Part shown: positions 6,995 to 15,945 of the stretch, piece by piece
How the letters are laid out: each line of letters starts with the position of its first letter
How positions within the stretch are numbered: position 1 is the stretch's first letter
Assembly (NCBI GenBank): GCA_900772835.1
Contig: CAAGSA010000034.1
Location: 1-35,463, forward strand
Direction: 5' to 3'
DNA from: an uncultured Prevotella sp.
Lineage (GTDB): Bacteria; Bacteroidota; Bacteroidia; Bacteroidales; Bacteroidaceae
Length of the DNA stretch: 35,463 nt
Notes under the pieces: generated by a model
What the model saw: only the letters and a program-made list of their open reading frames with translations
Databases searched by the model: none
Told to the model about the DNA's origin: nothing
Position numbers and translations under genes: made by a program

Positions 6995-8944
6995 ATGAGC
7001 GACAACAACATAGAGACGGCCCCGCAAGAGGAACAAGTGCAATATACCGACGACAGCATACGACACCTGTCGGACATGGAACACATACGCACGCGCCCCG
7101 GAATGTATATCGGCAGGCTGGGCGACGGCTCCATACCCGAAGACGGCATCTACGTGCTGCTCAAGGAAGTGGTGGACAACTCCATCGACGAATTCCGCAT
7201 GAACCAGGGCAAGCGCATAGAGGTGGACGTGGACGAACATCTGCGCGTCAGCGTGCGCGACTACGGACGAGGCATTCCGCAGGGAAAACTCGTGGAGGCA
7301 GTGAGCATGCTGAACACGGGAGGAAAATATGACTCCAAGGCGTTCAAGAAAAGCGTGGGACTGAACGGAGTGGGCATAAAGGCAGTGAACGCGCTGAGCC
7401 TGAACTTCGAGGTGAGGTCGTACCGCGACGGAAAGGTGAGAGAGCTGAAGTTCGAGAAAGGAGAGATAAAATCCGACCAGACCGCCGACACGCAGGACGA
7501 GAACGGAACATACATATACTTCGAGCCGGACGCGACACTCTTCAAGAACTACTCCTTCCACGACGACATAGTGGAGGAGATGCTGCGCAACTACACCTAT
7601 CTGAACACGGGGCTCGCCATAATGTACAACGGCAGGCGGATACTGAGCCGCAACGGACTCGCCGACCTGCTGAAGGATACCATGACCACCGACCCGCTCT
7701 ATCCGATAGTACACCTCAAGGGCGACGACATAGAAATAGCATTCACGCACACCAACCAGTATGGCGAAGAGTACCACTCGTTCGTGAACGGACAGCACAC
7801 CACGCAGGGAGGTACGCACCAGAGCGCATTCAAGGAGCACATAGCAAAGACGATGAAGGAGTTCTACAACAAGAACTACGAATACACCGACATACGCAAC
7901 GGACTGGTGGCGGCGATTGCCATCAACGTGGAGGAACCGATGTTCGAGAGCCAGACGAAAATCAAACTCGGTTCGCTCACGATGAGTCCGGACGGAGTGA
8001 GCGTGAACAAATACGTGGGCGACTTCATCAAGACCGAAGTGGACAACTTCATGCACCGCAACGCCGACATAGCTGAAGAGATACAGCAGAAGATACAGAC
8101 CAGCGAACGGGAGCGCAAGGCTATGGCTGGAGTGGCGAAGATTGCACGCGAAAGGGCTAAGAAGGCAAACCTGCACAACAGAAAGCTGCGCGACTGCCGC
8201 ATACACTTCAGCGATGTGAAGAACGACCGCAAGGAGGAGAGCGCACTGTTCATCACCGAGGGAGACTCGGCAAGCGGAAGTATCACGAAGAGTCGCGACG
8301 TGAACACGCAGGCAGTGTTCTCGCTGCGCGGAAAACCGCTCAACTCATACGGGCTTACAAAAAAAGTGGTGTATGAGAACGAAGAGTTCAACCTGCTGCA
8401 GGCGGCGCTCGACATTGAGGACGGACTCGATACGCTGCGATACAACAAGGTGATCGTTGCCACGGATGCCGATGTGGACGGTATGCACATACGTCTGCTC
8501 ATCATTACCTTCTTCCTGCAGTTCTTCCCCGACTTGATAAAGAAGGGACACGTGTATGTGCTGCAGACACCGCTATTCCGCGTGCGAAACAGAAAGACAA
8601 AGATAAAGAACAAGGAGGTGAAGGCTGCCGCAACGGGAAAGGGCGACTTCGTGACGCGCTACTGCTACAGCGAGGAAGAACGCCTCAGCGCGATAGCCGA
8701 ACTTGCTCCAGACCCGGAGATAACGAGATTTAAGGGACTGGGAGAGATTAGTCCCGACGAATTCAAGAACTTCATCGGTCCCGACATACGTCTGGAACAG
8801 GTCACGCTGCACAAGACAGACCAGGTGAAGAAACTGCTCGAATACTATATGGGAAAGAATACCCCCGAAAGGCAGAACTTCATCATCAACAACCTGGTGA
8901 TAGAGGAAGACAAACCGGAAGAAGACGAGCAGTTCAGTGATTAG
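6995..8944 (+). CDS. parE: DNA topoisomerase IV subunit B (ParE, GyrB/ParE family)
   Basis: This is a 649-residue type IIA topoisomerase ATPase subunit. The GHKL ATPase begins with HIRTRPGMYIGRLGDGS, has the catalytic glutamate E58 in EVVDNSIDE, and the DYGRGIP and GLNGVGIKAVNA ATP-lid motifs. The TOPRIM domain has EGDSASGS (E422) and DADVDG (D491, D493, D495), which bind catalytic magnesium. HIRTRPGMYIGRLGDG and the absence of the GyrB insert favour ParE over GyrB, but the two are close. The start at 6995 (MSDNNIE) is preferred over an upstream ATG at 6905 that overlaps the preceding gene. It would decatenate chromosomes together with ParC, which is not in this window. Confidence 0.93.
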   Translation: MSDNNIETAPQEEQVQYTDDSIRHLSDMEHIRTRPGMYIGRLGDGSIPEDGIYVLLKEVVDNSIDEFRMNQGKRIEVDVDEHLRVSVRDYGRGIPQGKLVEAVSMLNTGGKYDSKAFKKSVGLNGVGIKAVNALSLNFEVRSYRDGKVRELKFEKGEIKSDQTADTQDENGTYIYFEPDATLFKNYSFHDDIVEEMLRNYTYLNTGLAIMYNGRRILSRNGLADLLKDTMTTDPLYPIVHLKGDDIEIAFTHTNQYGEEYHSFVNGQHTTQGGTHQSAFKEHIAKTMKEFYNKNYEYTDIRNGLVAAIAINVEEPMFESQTKIKLGSLTMSPDGVSVNKYVGDFIKTEVDNFMHRNADIAEEIQQKIQTSERERKAMAGVAKIARERAKKANLHNRKLRDCRIHFSDVKNDRKEESALFITEGDSASGSITKSRDVNTQAVFSLRGKPLNSYGLTKKVVYENEEFNLLQAALDIEDGLDTLRYNKVIVATDADVDGMHIRLLIITFFLQFFPDLIKKGHVYVLQTPLFRVRNRKTKIKNKEVKAAATGKGDFVTRYCYSEEERLSAIAELAPDPEITRFKGLGEISPDEFKNFIGPDIRLEQVTLHKTDQVKKLLEYYMGKNTPERQNFIINNLVIEEDKPEEDEQFSD

Positions 8945-8985
8945 TTGATGGCTGTCGGCGGTTGGCCGTAATTGACTGTTGTTCG

Positions 8986-9060
8986 AGTGATGGCTGATAT
9001 CTGTATTATGGGTGACGGCTGACAATTGTATTACTGGTGATTGCCTGAACTTGCATTTTT
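8986..9060. repeat. 25-base degenerate tandem repeat, 3 copies
   Basis: Units at 8986-9010, 9011-9035 and 9036-9060 each begin (A/G)GTGA followed by (T/C)GGCTGA-like sequence and end in a T-rich TGTATTA-like stretch. A related copy of GATGGCTG lies just after the parE stop (8946-8954). The array fills the gap between parE and the protease gene. Confidence 0.7.
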
Positions 9061-9076
9061 ATTTAGACTTGAGATT

Positions 9077-10666
9077 ATGAAACATATAGGAAAGACAATA
9101 CTTGTGGCGCTGATGCTCATGATGGGCATAGCCGAGGCTTCGGCACAGCTGAGAGTGAGGGGAGGCGAAGACAGCCCGATGTATAAGCTTCAGCTCGCCG
9201 AGATGCTCGTGAACAACTTCTACGTGGACTCCGTGGACGAAAGCAAGCTTGTGGAGGATGCCATACGCGGAATGCTTGAAAAGCTCGACCCGCACTCCTC
9301 GTACACCAATGCCAAGGAGACAAAGGAGATGAACGAATCGCTCCAGGGTAATTTCGACGGCATCGGTGTGCAGTTCAATATGGTGGAAGACACGCTGCTC
9401 GTCATACAGACCATAGCCAAGGGACCGTCGGAAAAGGCGGGCATCGTGGCTGGCGACCGCATCGTGGCGGTAAACGATACGGCAATAGCCGGAGTGAAGA
9501 TGCCGCGCGACAAGATTATGACACGGCTGCGCGGACCAAAGGGAACGGTGGTGAAACTGTCGGTGGTTAGGCGCGACGTGAAGGACACGCTGGTGTTCAA
9601 CGTGAAGCGCGACAAAATCCCCGTGAAGAGCCTCGATGCCTCGTATATGATCCGACCGGGAGTGGGCTACATCCGGATAGGCAGTTTCGGCGCAACCACA
9701 TACGGCGAGTTTATGGCGGCATTCGACAAACTGAAGAATCAGGGAATGCAGAACCTGCTGCTCGACCTGCAGGACAACGGAGGCGGATACCTACAGGCTG
9801 CCGTGAAGATAGCAAACGAGTTCCTGCCGAAGGACGACGTGATTGTGTACGCCAGCGGACTGCGCTCGCCGCGTGCCGACTATAAGGCAAACGGCTCGGG
9901 CAGACTGCTCGACGGAAAGGTAGTGGTGCTTGTGAACGACTTTACGGCATCTGCCGCAGAAATCGTGTCGGGAGCCTTGCAGGACAACGACCGTGGCGAG
10001 GTGGTAGGACGGCGCACGTTCGGAAAGGGACTCGTGCAGCGCCCATTCGATATGCCCGACGGCTCGATGATACGCCTTACGATTGCACACTATTACACTC
10101 CATCAGGACGCTGCATACAGAAGCCATACAAGAAGGGCGACGCGAAGGACTATTACAAGGACTTCGAAAACCGTCTGAAGCGCGGCGAACTGATGAATGC
10201 CGACAGCATACACTTTGCCGATTCGCTCAAGTTCTACACCCTGCGCAAGCACCGCACCGTATATGGAGGCGGTGGTATCATGCCCGACTATTTCGTGCCG
10301 CTCGACACCACTACCTATACGCCGTATCATCGCCAGCTCGTGGCGAAGGGCATTGTGAACGAGACCGTGTTGCGATATATCGACAACAACCGCAAGATGC
10401 TGAAGAAGCAATACACCTCGTTCGATGAATTCCGCAGGGCATTCATTGTGCCGCAATCGCTGCTCGGCGACATCCGCAAGGTGGCAGAGAAGAAAAGCGT
10501 GAAACCGAAAGACGAGGATGAGCGCAAGCAGACTGTGCCTTACCTGTCAAACCAGCTGAAGGCTCTCGTGGCACGCGACCTCTGGGATATGGACGAATAT
10601 TTCCAGATTATAAACGAAACGAGCGACATCGTGAAGAAGGGATTGGAAAGATTGCAAAGTCTGTAA
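9077..10666 (+). CDS. S41-family C-terminal processing protease (Ctp/Tsp type)
   Basis: The 529-residue protein opens with a signal peptide ending in ASAQ (about residue 24), so it acts in the periplasm. A PDZ domain follows (about 85-170; FDGIGVQF through VAGDRIVAVND), which captures C-termini of substrates. The peptidase core carries the Ser-Lys dyad S292 (DFTASAAE) and K317 (RTFGKG), 25 residues apart as in E. coli Tsp. The start at 9077 gives the signal peptide a proper K-rich end; the upstream ATG at 9041 does not. A promoter is not obvious, as the gap to parE is filled by a tandem repeat. The family is certain; the natural substrate is unknown. Confidence 0.95.
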   Translation: MKHIGKTILVALMLMMGIAEASAQLRVRGGEDSPMYKLQLAEMLVNNFYVDSVDESKLVEDAIRGMLEKLDPHSSYTNAKETKEMNESLQGNFDGIGVQFNMVEDTLLVIQTIAKGPSEKAGIVAGDRIVAVNDTAIAGVKMPRDKIMTRLRGPKGTVVKLSVVRRDVKDTLVFNVKRDKIPVKSLDASYMIRPGVGYIRIGSFGATTYGEFMAAFDKLKNQGMQNLLLDLQDNGGGYLQAAVKIANEFLPKDDVIVYASGLRSPRADYKANGSGRLLDGKVVVLVNDFTASAAEIVSGALQDNDRGEVVGRRTFGKGLVQRPFDMPDGSMIRLTIAHYYTPSGRCIQKPYKKGDAKDYYKDFENRLKRGELMNADSIHFADSLKFYTLRKHRTVYGGGGIMPDYFVPLDTTTYTPYHRQLVAKGIVNETVLRYIDNNRKMLKKQYTSFDEFRRAFIVPQSLLGDIRKVAEKKSVKPKDEDERKQTVPYLSNQLKALVARDLWDMDEYFQIINETSDIVKKGLERLQSL

Positions 10667-10685
10667 TAGGGTATTTGCTGTAATA

Positions 10686-10784
10686 GAGCATATCCTGTAA
10701 TGGAGAAGATTCAGTATGGGGTATATCCTGTAATGGAGAAGATTCAGTATAGAGTATATCCTGTAATGGAGAAGATTCTGTAAT
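10686..10784. repeat. 33-base tandem repeat, 3 copies
   Basis: Units at 10686-10718, 10719-10751 and 10752-10784 share TATATCCTGTAATGGAGAAG (first copy CATATCC) and differ at only a few positions. The array starts 20 bases after the protease stop codon. Shorter CTGTAAT echoes flank it (about 10675 and 10791). Confidence 0.9.
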
Positions 10785-10893
10785 AAGGTTTCTGTAATGC
10801 AGATAGTACAACAGATTTCTATAGTAGCGCTGCTGCTGTAATAGGAACTACGGAATGGAGAGATTGAAGAATAGAAAAATACAGAACAAGCAA

Positions 10894-10936
10894 ATGGCTG
10901 TATCAGCAAGGCATAAAGCCTGTTTGATACAGCCAT
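10894..10936. terminator. Bidirectional terminator between convergent genes
   Basis: ATGGCTGTATCA (10894-10905) pairs perfectly with TGATACAGCCAT (10925-10936); AGGC/GCCT can pair inside the loop. On the plus strand it is followed by a T-rich run. It lies between the convergent protease and outer-membrane genes and could stop both. Confidence 0.65.
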
Positions 10937-11047
10937 TATTGTTTGTTGCTTAATTGATATGTTCTGTTGCTAATCCATGGATTTGACGTGATAACAACAG
11001 AAAATCCACGGATGCACGGAATAGCCGTGCCGCGACTGAACCTTCGA

Positions 11048-11593
11048 TTAGAAGTTGTAGATAACGCCGAACTTCAGGTCGTTGGTGCTGAAGTCGAAGC
11101 CGAATCCCTTCTCGCCGTAAGGACGGGCAACTGCATTGTCGTCGTTGTCGCGGTATCCGAAGAAACCGAGAGAAGCGATGAAGTCAACGTTCTTTGCGAG
11201 GCTTACCTTAACGCCTGGCTTGATACCAATTTCCCAAGAGTTGTAAGACTCGTCGCTGTCGTTGTCCTTATACTTTACACTGTAAGTGTTGAAACCGAAG
11301 CCGCCGTCGAAAATCAGAGCAACCGGACCTACCTTTCCGGCAGTGTAGCGTGCGAATGGAGCAACGCCTACGCCGTTTGTCTTCCAACCCTTCTTATAGT
11401 CGTGCTCGTAACCGATTTCAATACCGAGTGCCCACTCGTTGTTAAGGTTGTAACCAATCTGTGGAGCTACATTGAATGTTGTGTGGTTGTCGTCTGTATT
11501 ACGCCAGAAACCAACTTCACCACCTACGAAAACCTGTGCGCTGGCTGCTACTGTCATAACAAGTGCAACCAAAGTGAGATAAAATTTCTTCAT
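11048..11593 (-). CDS. Small outer-membrane beta-barrel protein
   Basis: The protein has 181 residues. It begins with a signal peptide (MKKFYLTLVALVMTVAASAQ) and continues with alternating short hydrophobic strands ending in aromatic residues, finishing with DLKFGVIYNF, a C-terminal phenylalanine typical of porin-like barrels. About eight strands would fit, as in the OmpA-transmembrane/OmpX-like group. The start at 11593 is chosen because it begins the signal peptide; the ORF extends to 11650 without support. The role may be structural or adhesive; no partner is visible. The barrel class is likely, the exact family unassigned. Confidence 0.8.
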   Translation of the reverse strand: MKKFYLTLVALVMTVAASAQVFVGGEVGFWRNTDDNHTTFNVAPQIGYNLNNEWALGIEIGYEHDYKKGWKTNGVGVAPFARYTAGKVGPVALIFDGGFGFNTYSVKYKDNDSDESYNSWEIGIKPGVKVSLAKNVDFIASLGFFGYRDNDDNAVARPYGEKGFGFDFSTNDLKFGVIYNF

Positions 11594-11647
11594 TTTTTTT
11601 TCGTTTTTTTTGTTCAAAATACTGTTGTTATCTTTTCTTTTCGATTG

Positions 11648-11677
11648 CAAAGGAAAGCATTTATAATGAAAAACAAA
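11648..11677 (-). promoter_or_regulatory. Probable promoter of the outer-membrane barrel gene
   Basis: On the minus strand TTTG (11674-11677), 18 bases, then TTCCTTTG (11648-11655), a -7 box with T in place of the conserved A. The predicted leader is about 50 bases and very A-rich before the start codon. Confidence 0.5.
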
Positions 11678-11770
11678 CTTTTTGTATATAAAATTTCTCT
11701 TAGTTAGGTGATTTTTACGAATAATGTGGAATAAAAGGACAATAGGTGTAAACGCCGAGTGTCGTTTTGA

Positions 11771-13093
11771 TTATACATCTTCTTCTTTCACGAACCATCC
11801 GTTGCATTTGATGTATTCATACCCGATGCGGCAGCGCAGGCATTCCCTTCGGTCGCAGTATTCCTTCTTCAGTTGCACGATGGCCTGGCTGTCGGCTGCC
11901 GTGCGGATGTCCATGCCGCACTCCTGCCACATCCTTACGATGCTGTTGTCTTCCGCCTTCAGTTCTTCGAGCAGTAGGAAGGCGCGGTCGCAGAGCTTCT
12001 CGTCGTTGCGGTATCTGCCGTAGGCGAAGAGCAGGGGTACCACAGTGTTGAGTATTACCACGTCTATCGACTGCCGCGAGAGTTTCTTTTCCGATTTCTT
12101 GCTTTCGCTGCCGAACGAGTAGTGGGTCTCCCAGTATGGAGTGACGCGTATGCTGAACAGCTCCTGCAGTTCCTCTATTGTGCGGCATTCTATGAGCTGG
12201 CTCAGGCTTGCGCGGCGGTTGTAGTATAGGTTTGCAAGCTGCGAGATGCGTATGTTGGGGAAGTTCTGCGGCCGCAGGCGGAGGAATTTCCAGGCGAGGG
12301 GGTCCATTGCCGCCAGGTTGAACTTCTTCGACAGATAGGCGTATTCGGCTTTCAGCCTGCCGTAGTAGCTGTCGGCAAGTGCTTCATCGCGGTGCCGCTG
12401 CGGTATGGTGCTGATGTCGAGCAGTCCTGCCTGCCCCATGAATATTGCCTCAATCTGGAAAATGTCGTCGCGGTGGTGCGCCGCGCTCTGCAGTGATAGC
12501 ACGTTTGCCCACAGCTCGAAGGCGTCGCCGTTCACGCCGAAGCCGAAGTTGCGTGCCAGAGTGGCGAAGCATGCGTCCTCCCATGAGCCGTTGCGCTCTT
12601 CCACGCGCTTCATTATTGCGTTGGTCTTCTGCTCCAGGCGTTCTGCCTGCAGCGCGCTCATCCAGCTGTGGAGCATAAGCTGCGACAGTTGCGGCACAAT
12701 GGCGTGGCATGGCGGAAACTTGTCTTCGCGCAGCAGCTGTGCGTAGTTGCGGCGCACGTAGTCGGGGATTTCCATACACAGTTGCCTCACTTCTTCGCCC
12801 TTGCTCGTCTTCACGCCTATGTCGCTTATTGCCACCACGTGCAGAATCACGTTGTCGTATGCCTCGTCCTGGTCGTGTCCGTGCATCACCCAGTCGGATG
12901 CGCGGTAGTGGATTTCCACGTTGCCCACCCACGTCATGTCTCCAATCTTGACCTTGGCGTTGAAGAAGTCGGGTCCGGCATTATGGTTTTGCAGTCCGGG
13001 GTCGATTATTTCCACCCTCTCCCCGCCGTCGGTGGCAAGTTGGTGCAGCGGATATAGCCTGTGCTTCCAGATGTAATGCAGAAGAATCTCCAT
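11771..13093 (-). CDS. DUF2851 family protein
   Basis: The 440-residue protein matches the Bacteroidetes DUF2851 family: an opening MEILLHYIWKHRLYPL, followed by GLQNHNAGPDFFNAKVKIG and WVGNVEIHYRASDWVMHGH, a motif set recalling a nuclease-like fold (HNAGPDF with a following E-x-H). This resemblance is an impression, not a demonstrated activity. The C-terminus carries four cysteines (C413, C418, C421, C430), arranged C-x4-C-x2-C-x8-C, which could bind a metal. No signal peptide or membrane span is present. It is divergent from murF-alr. The family is sure; the function is unknown. Confidence 0.88.
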   Translation of the reverse strand: MEILLHYIWKHRLYPLHQLATDGGERVEIIDPGLQNHNAGPDFFNAKVKIGDMTWVGNVEIHYRASDWVMHGHDQDEAYDNVILHVVAISDIGVKTSKGEEVRQLCMEIPDYVRRNYAQLLREDKFPPCHAIVPQLSQLMLHSWMSALQAERLEQKTNAIMKRVEERNGSWEDACFATLARNFGFGVNGDAFELWANVLSLQSAAHHRDDIFQIEAIFMGQAGLLDISTIPQRHRDEALADSYYGRLKAEYAYLSKKFNLAAMDPLAWKFLRLRPQNFPNIRISQLANLYYNRRASLSQLIECRTIEELQELFSIRVTPYWETHYSFGSESKKSEKKLSRQSIDVVILNTVVPLLFAYGRYRNDEKLCDRAFLLLEELKAEDNSIVRMWQECGMDIRTAADSQAIVQLKKEYCDRRECLRCRIGYEYIKCNGWFVKEEDV

Positions 13094-13129
13094 AGTATTT
13101 TATTCTTTATTGTGGTTCTGTTCCGACTG

Positions 13130-13137
13130 CGAAGGTA
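13130..13137 (-). promoter_or_regulatory. Possible -7 element for the DUF2851 gene
   Basis: The minus strand reads TACCTTCG, one mismatch from TAnnTTTG, 36 bases before the start codon. No clear -33 element was found. Confidence 0.4.
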
Positions 13138-13253
13138 CATAAAAGAAGTCAGTAAATCCCCTTGCGGAGAAGAAAAATGTGTTGCGGCACAAGTTTTTTT
13201 GCTGTTCTGAAAGATAAAAACGGCAAATGATGCCCATTCTGAAAATTAAAGTG

Positions 13254-13261
13254 TATATTTG
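13254..13261 (+). promoter_or_regulatory. -7 element of murF-alr
   Basis: TATATTTG is a perfect TAnnTTTG box 25 bases before the ATG at 13287. It lies inside the open frame that extends to 13227, which argues that the real start is the internal ATG. The -33 region has no good TTTG. Confidence 0.6.
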
Positions 13262-13286
13262 CATCCATATTTTAGAAGCAAAAGCA

Positions 13287-15764
13287 ATGACTTATTCGAT
13301 TGAAAAAGTAACAACATTGATAGGGGCGCACCGTTATGGGGAGCAGAGCGCGACCATTGGTTTCCTGCTCACCGACAGCCGCTCGCTGTGTTTCCCCGAG
13401 GAGACACTGTTCTTTGCGATAAAGTCTGTGCGCAACGACGGGCACAACTTTATCCCTGACCTCTACCGCCGTGGAGTGAGAAACTTTGTGGTGGCAACCG
13501 TTCCGGCAGACCGTTCTGCGCTTTATCCCGACGCCAATTTCCTGAAGGTGATAAGTCCGCTTGAGGCTCTGCAGCGTCTTGCTGAGCGGCACCGCGACGA
13601 ATTCAGCATCCCCGTGGTGGGCATCACGGGCAGCAACGGCAAGACCATAGTGAAGGAATGGCTCTTCCAGCTGCTCTCGCCCTCGTTCACCGTCACCCGC
13701 AGTCCGCGCAGCTACAACTCCCAGATAGGAGTGCCGCTGTCCGTATGGCTCATGTCGGAGCAGACGCAGGTGGGTGTCTTTGAGGCGGGCATAAGCCAGC
13801 CGGGCGAGATGCTCGCCCTGCGCGACATAATCCAGCCCACCATCGCCGCAATAACGAACATCGGCACTGCCCACCAGGAGAACTTCGCGTCGGTGCAGCA
13901 GAAGGTGGACGAGAAGCTGAAGCTCTTCCACGACGCGCACACCATCATTTATCCAGCCGACAGCCGAGAGATTGCCGATGGTGTGGAGCGCGGAGCTTTC
14001 AGCGGCGAGCACATAGGGTGGTCGAAGACCGACCCTGCCGCCCCCCTATATATAAAAGGTATAGAGAAGGCAGACGACAGCACAACCGTGACCTACATCT
14101 ACAAGCACGGTGCGGAGCACAGCTACACGCTGCCTTTCATCGACGAGGCATCGGTGGAGAACTCCATCACCTGTGCTGCACTCGCCCTCTCGCTGGGCAT
14201 CAGCGCTGAGCAGCTTGCCGGGCGCATGGCCGGCATCGAGGCGGTGGCAATGAGACTCGAAGTGAAGCAGGGGCAGCACGGCTGCACGCTCATCAACGAC
14301 TCCTACAACTCCGACATCAATTCGCTCGACATAGCCCTCGACTTCATCAGCCGCCGTCCCGACCACAAAGGCCGTAGGCGCACGCTCATCCTGAGTGATA
14401 TACTGCAGAGCGGAATCCCTGCCGGGCAGCTCTATGCCGAGGTGTCAGACCTCTGCCAGAAGCGCGGAGTGGAGAAATTCATCGGCGTGGGCAAGTGCCT
14501 CTGCGGACAGAAAGATCAGATAAGAGTGGGTGAGAAGTATTTCTTCGCCGATACCGTGTCGTTCATCGCCAGCGACGTGTTCCGCTCCTTGCGCGACGAG
14601 GTGATACTGATAAAGGGAGCGCGAGAGTTCGGTTTCGACCACGTGAGCGAACTGCTGGAGCAGAAGGTACACGAAACGATACTTGAGGTGAACCTCCGCG
14701 CCCTCGTGGACAACCTCAACTTCTACCGCTCGTTCATGAAACCCGAAACAAAGCTCGTGGCTATGGTCAAGGCGAATGCCTATGGCGCAGGAGCCGTGGA
14801 AGTGGCGAAGACGCTGCAGGACCACCGCATCAGCTATCTTGCCGTGGCTGTTGCCGACGAGGGGGTGACGCTGCGCAAGAACGGCATCACTAGCAACATC
14901 ATGATCATGAACCCTGAGATGACGGCTTTCAAGACGATGTTCGACTACGACCTCGAGCCCGAAGTCTACAGCTTCCGTCTGCTCGACGCCCTTGTGAAGG
15001 CGGCGCAGCGCGAGGGAATATCCAACTATCCCGTACACATAAAGCTCGACACCGGCATGCACCGTCTCGGCTTCAACCCGCGCACCGATATGGACGAGCT
15101 GATAGACCGCCTGCAGAACCAGAACGCGATAATCCCGCGCTCCGTGTTCTCCCATTTCGTAGGGTCTGACAGCGACGACTTCGATGCTTTCTCCCAGATG
15201 CAGTTCCAGCTCTTCGACGAGGCGAGCCGCAAGCTCCAGGCTGCCTTCCCCCACAAGATTCTGCGTCATATCGACAATTCTGCCGGTATAGAGCATTTCC
15301 CCGAGCGCCAGCTCGACATGTGTCGGCTGGGACTTGGCCTCTACGGCATCGACAGCCGCGACAACCGCATACTGAACAACGTGAGCACGCTGAAGACCAC
15401 CATCCTGCAGTTGCGCGACGTGCCGAAGGAGGAAACCGTGGGCTACAGCCGCAAGGGGCACCTGGCGCGCGACAGCCGCATAGCCGCCATACCGATAGGA
15501 TATGCCGACGGGCTGAACCGCCGCCTTGGGCGCGGCAACTGCTATTGCCTCGTGAACGGGCAGAAGGCACCCTACGTGGGCAACATCTGCATGGACGTGG
15601 CGATGATCGACGTGACGGGAATTCCATGCCGCGAGGGCGACAGCGTGGAAATCTTCGGCGACCACTTGCCGGTGACAGTGCTTTCCGACGTGCTCGGCAC
15701 CATCCCCTACGAGGTGCTCACCAGCGTGAGCGACCGCGTGAAGAGGGTGTATTATCAGGATTAG
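13287..15764 (+). CDS. murF: MurF-alanine racemase fusion (bifunctional cell-wall enzyme)
   Basis: The 825-residue protein joins two enzymes of the D-alanine branch of peptidoglycan synthesis. Residues 1-455 are MurF, which adds D-Ala-D-Ala to UDP-MurNAc-tripeptide using ATP: the P-loop reads VGITGSNGKTIVKEW (K119), followed by the ligase central and C-terminal domains. Residues from about 465 are alanine racemase, with the PLP lysine K495 in MVKANAYGAGA and the catalytic tyrosine Y720 in VGYSRKG, then IGYADG and ICMDVAMID. The fusion is characteristic of Bacteroidetes. The start at 13287 (MTYSIEK) follows a -7 box; the first 20 codons of the open frame are probably untranslated. Both active sites look intact. 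Confidence 0.96.
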   Translation: MTYSIEKVTTLIGAHRYGEQSATIGFLLTDSRSLCFPEETLFFAIKSVRNDGHNFIPDLYRRGVRNFVVATVPADRSALYPDANFLKVISPLEALQRLAERHRDEFSIPVVGITGSNGKTIVKEWLFQLLSPSFTVTRSPRSYNSQIGVPLSVWLMSEQTQVGVFEAGISQPGEMLALRDIIQPTIAAITNIGTAHQENFASVQQKVDEKLKLFHDAHTIIYPADSREIADGVERGAFSGEHIGWSKTDPAAPLYIKGIEKADDSTTVTYIYKHGAEHSYTLPFIDEASVENSITCAALALSLGISAEQLAGRMAGIEAVAMRLEVKQGQHGCTLINDSYNSDINSLDIALDFISRRPDHKGRRRTLILSDILQSGIPAGQLYAEVSDLCQKRGVEKFIGVGKCLCGQKDQIRVGEKYFFADTVSFIASDVFRSLRDEVILIKGAREFGFDHVSELLEQKVHETILEVNLRALVDNLNFYRSFMKPETKLVAMVKANAYGAGAVEVAKTLQDHRISYLAVAVADEGVTLRKNGITSNIMIMNPEMTAFKTMFDYDLEPEVYSFRLLDALVKAAQREGISNYPVHIKLDTGMHRLGFNPRTDMDELIDRLQNQNAIIPRSVFSHFVGSDSDDFDAFSQMQFQLFDEASRKLQAAFPHKILRHIDNSAGIEHFPERQLDMCRLGLGLYGIDSRDNRILNNVSTLKTTILQLRDVPKEETVGYSRKGHLARDSRIAAIPIGYADGLNRRLGRGNCYCLVNGQKAPYVGNICMDVAMIDVTGIPCREGDSVEIFGDHLPVTVLSDVLGTIPYEVLTSVSDRVKRVYYQD

Positions 15765-15830
15765 CAGCCGGATAATGCTGTATTTTCGTCGTTTTCCGCT
15801 CGCAAGTGCGCGAAATACCGAAAAATATGC

Positions 15831-15838
15831 TATCTTTG
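15831..15838 (+). promoter_or_regulatory. -7 element of the ExuT-like gene
   Basis: TATCTTTG is a perfect -7 box about 107 bases before the start codon. The -33 region is weak. A tandem repeat begins within this box and fills most of the leader. Confidence 0.55.
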
Positions 15839-15900
15839 CAAATTGGGAAAGCTGCCTTTGCTAATCGGAAGGTTCAGCCTTTGCAAATCGGAATATGCAG
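15834..15900. repeat. 22-23-base tandem repeat in the transporter leader, 3 copies
   Basis: Units at 15834-15855, 15856-15878 and 15879-15900 each begin CTTTGC(A/T)AAT(T/C)GG and end in GC or CAG. The first copy overlaps the -7 box; only it has the TA needed for a promoter, so the array looks like duplicated promoter-proximal sequence lying in the transcript leader. Confidence 0.8.
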
Positions 15901-15945
15901 ACCAAGCAAAACGGATGCGAATTATTAATTTTATTTTTATAATAA

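Noticed and set aside
14445..15665. A 406-codon minus-strand frame
   Set aside because: It is antisense to the alanine racemase half of murF-alr and has no domain or promoter.
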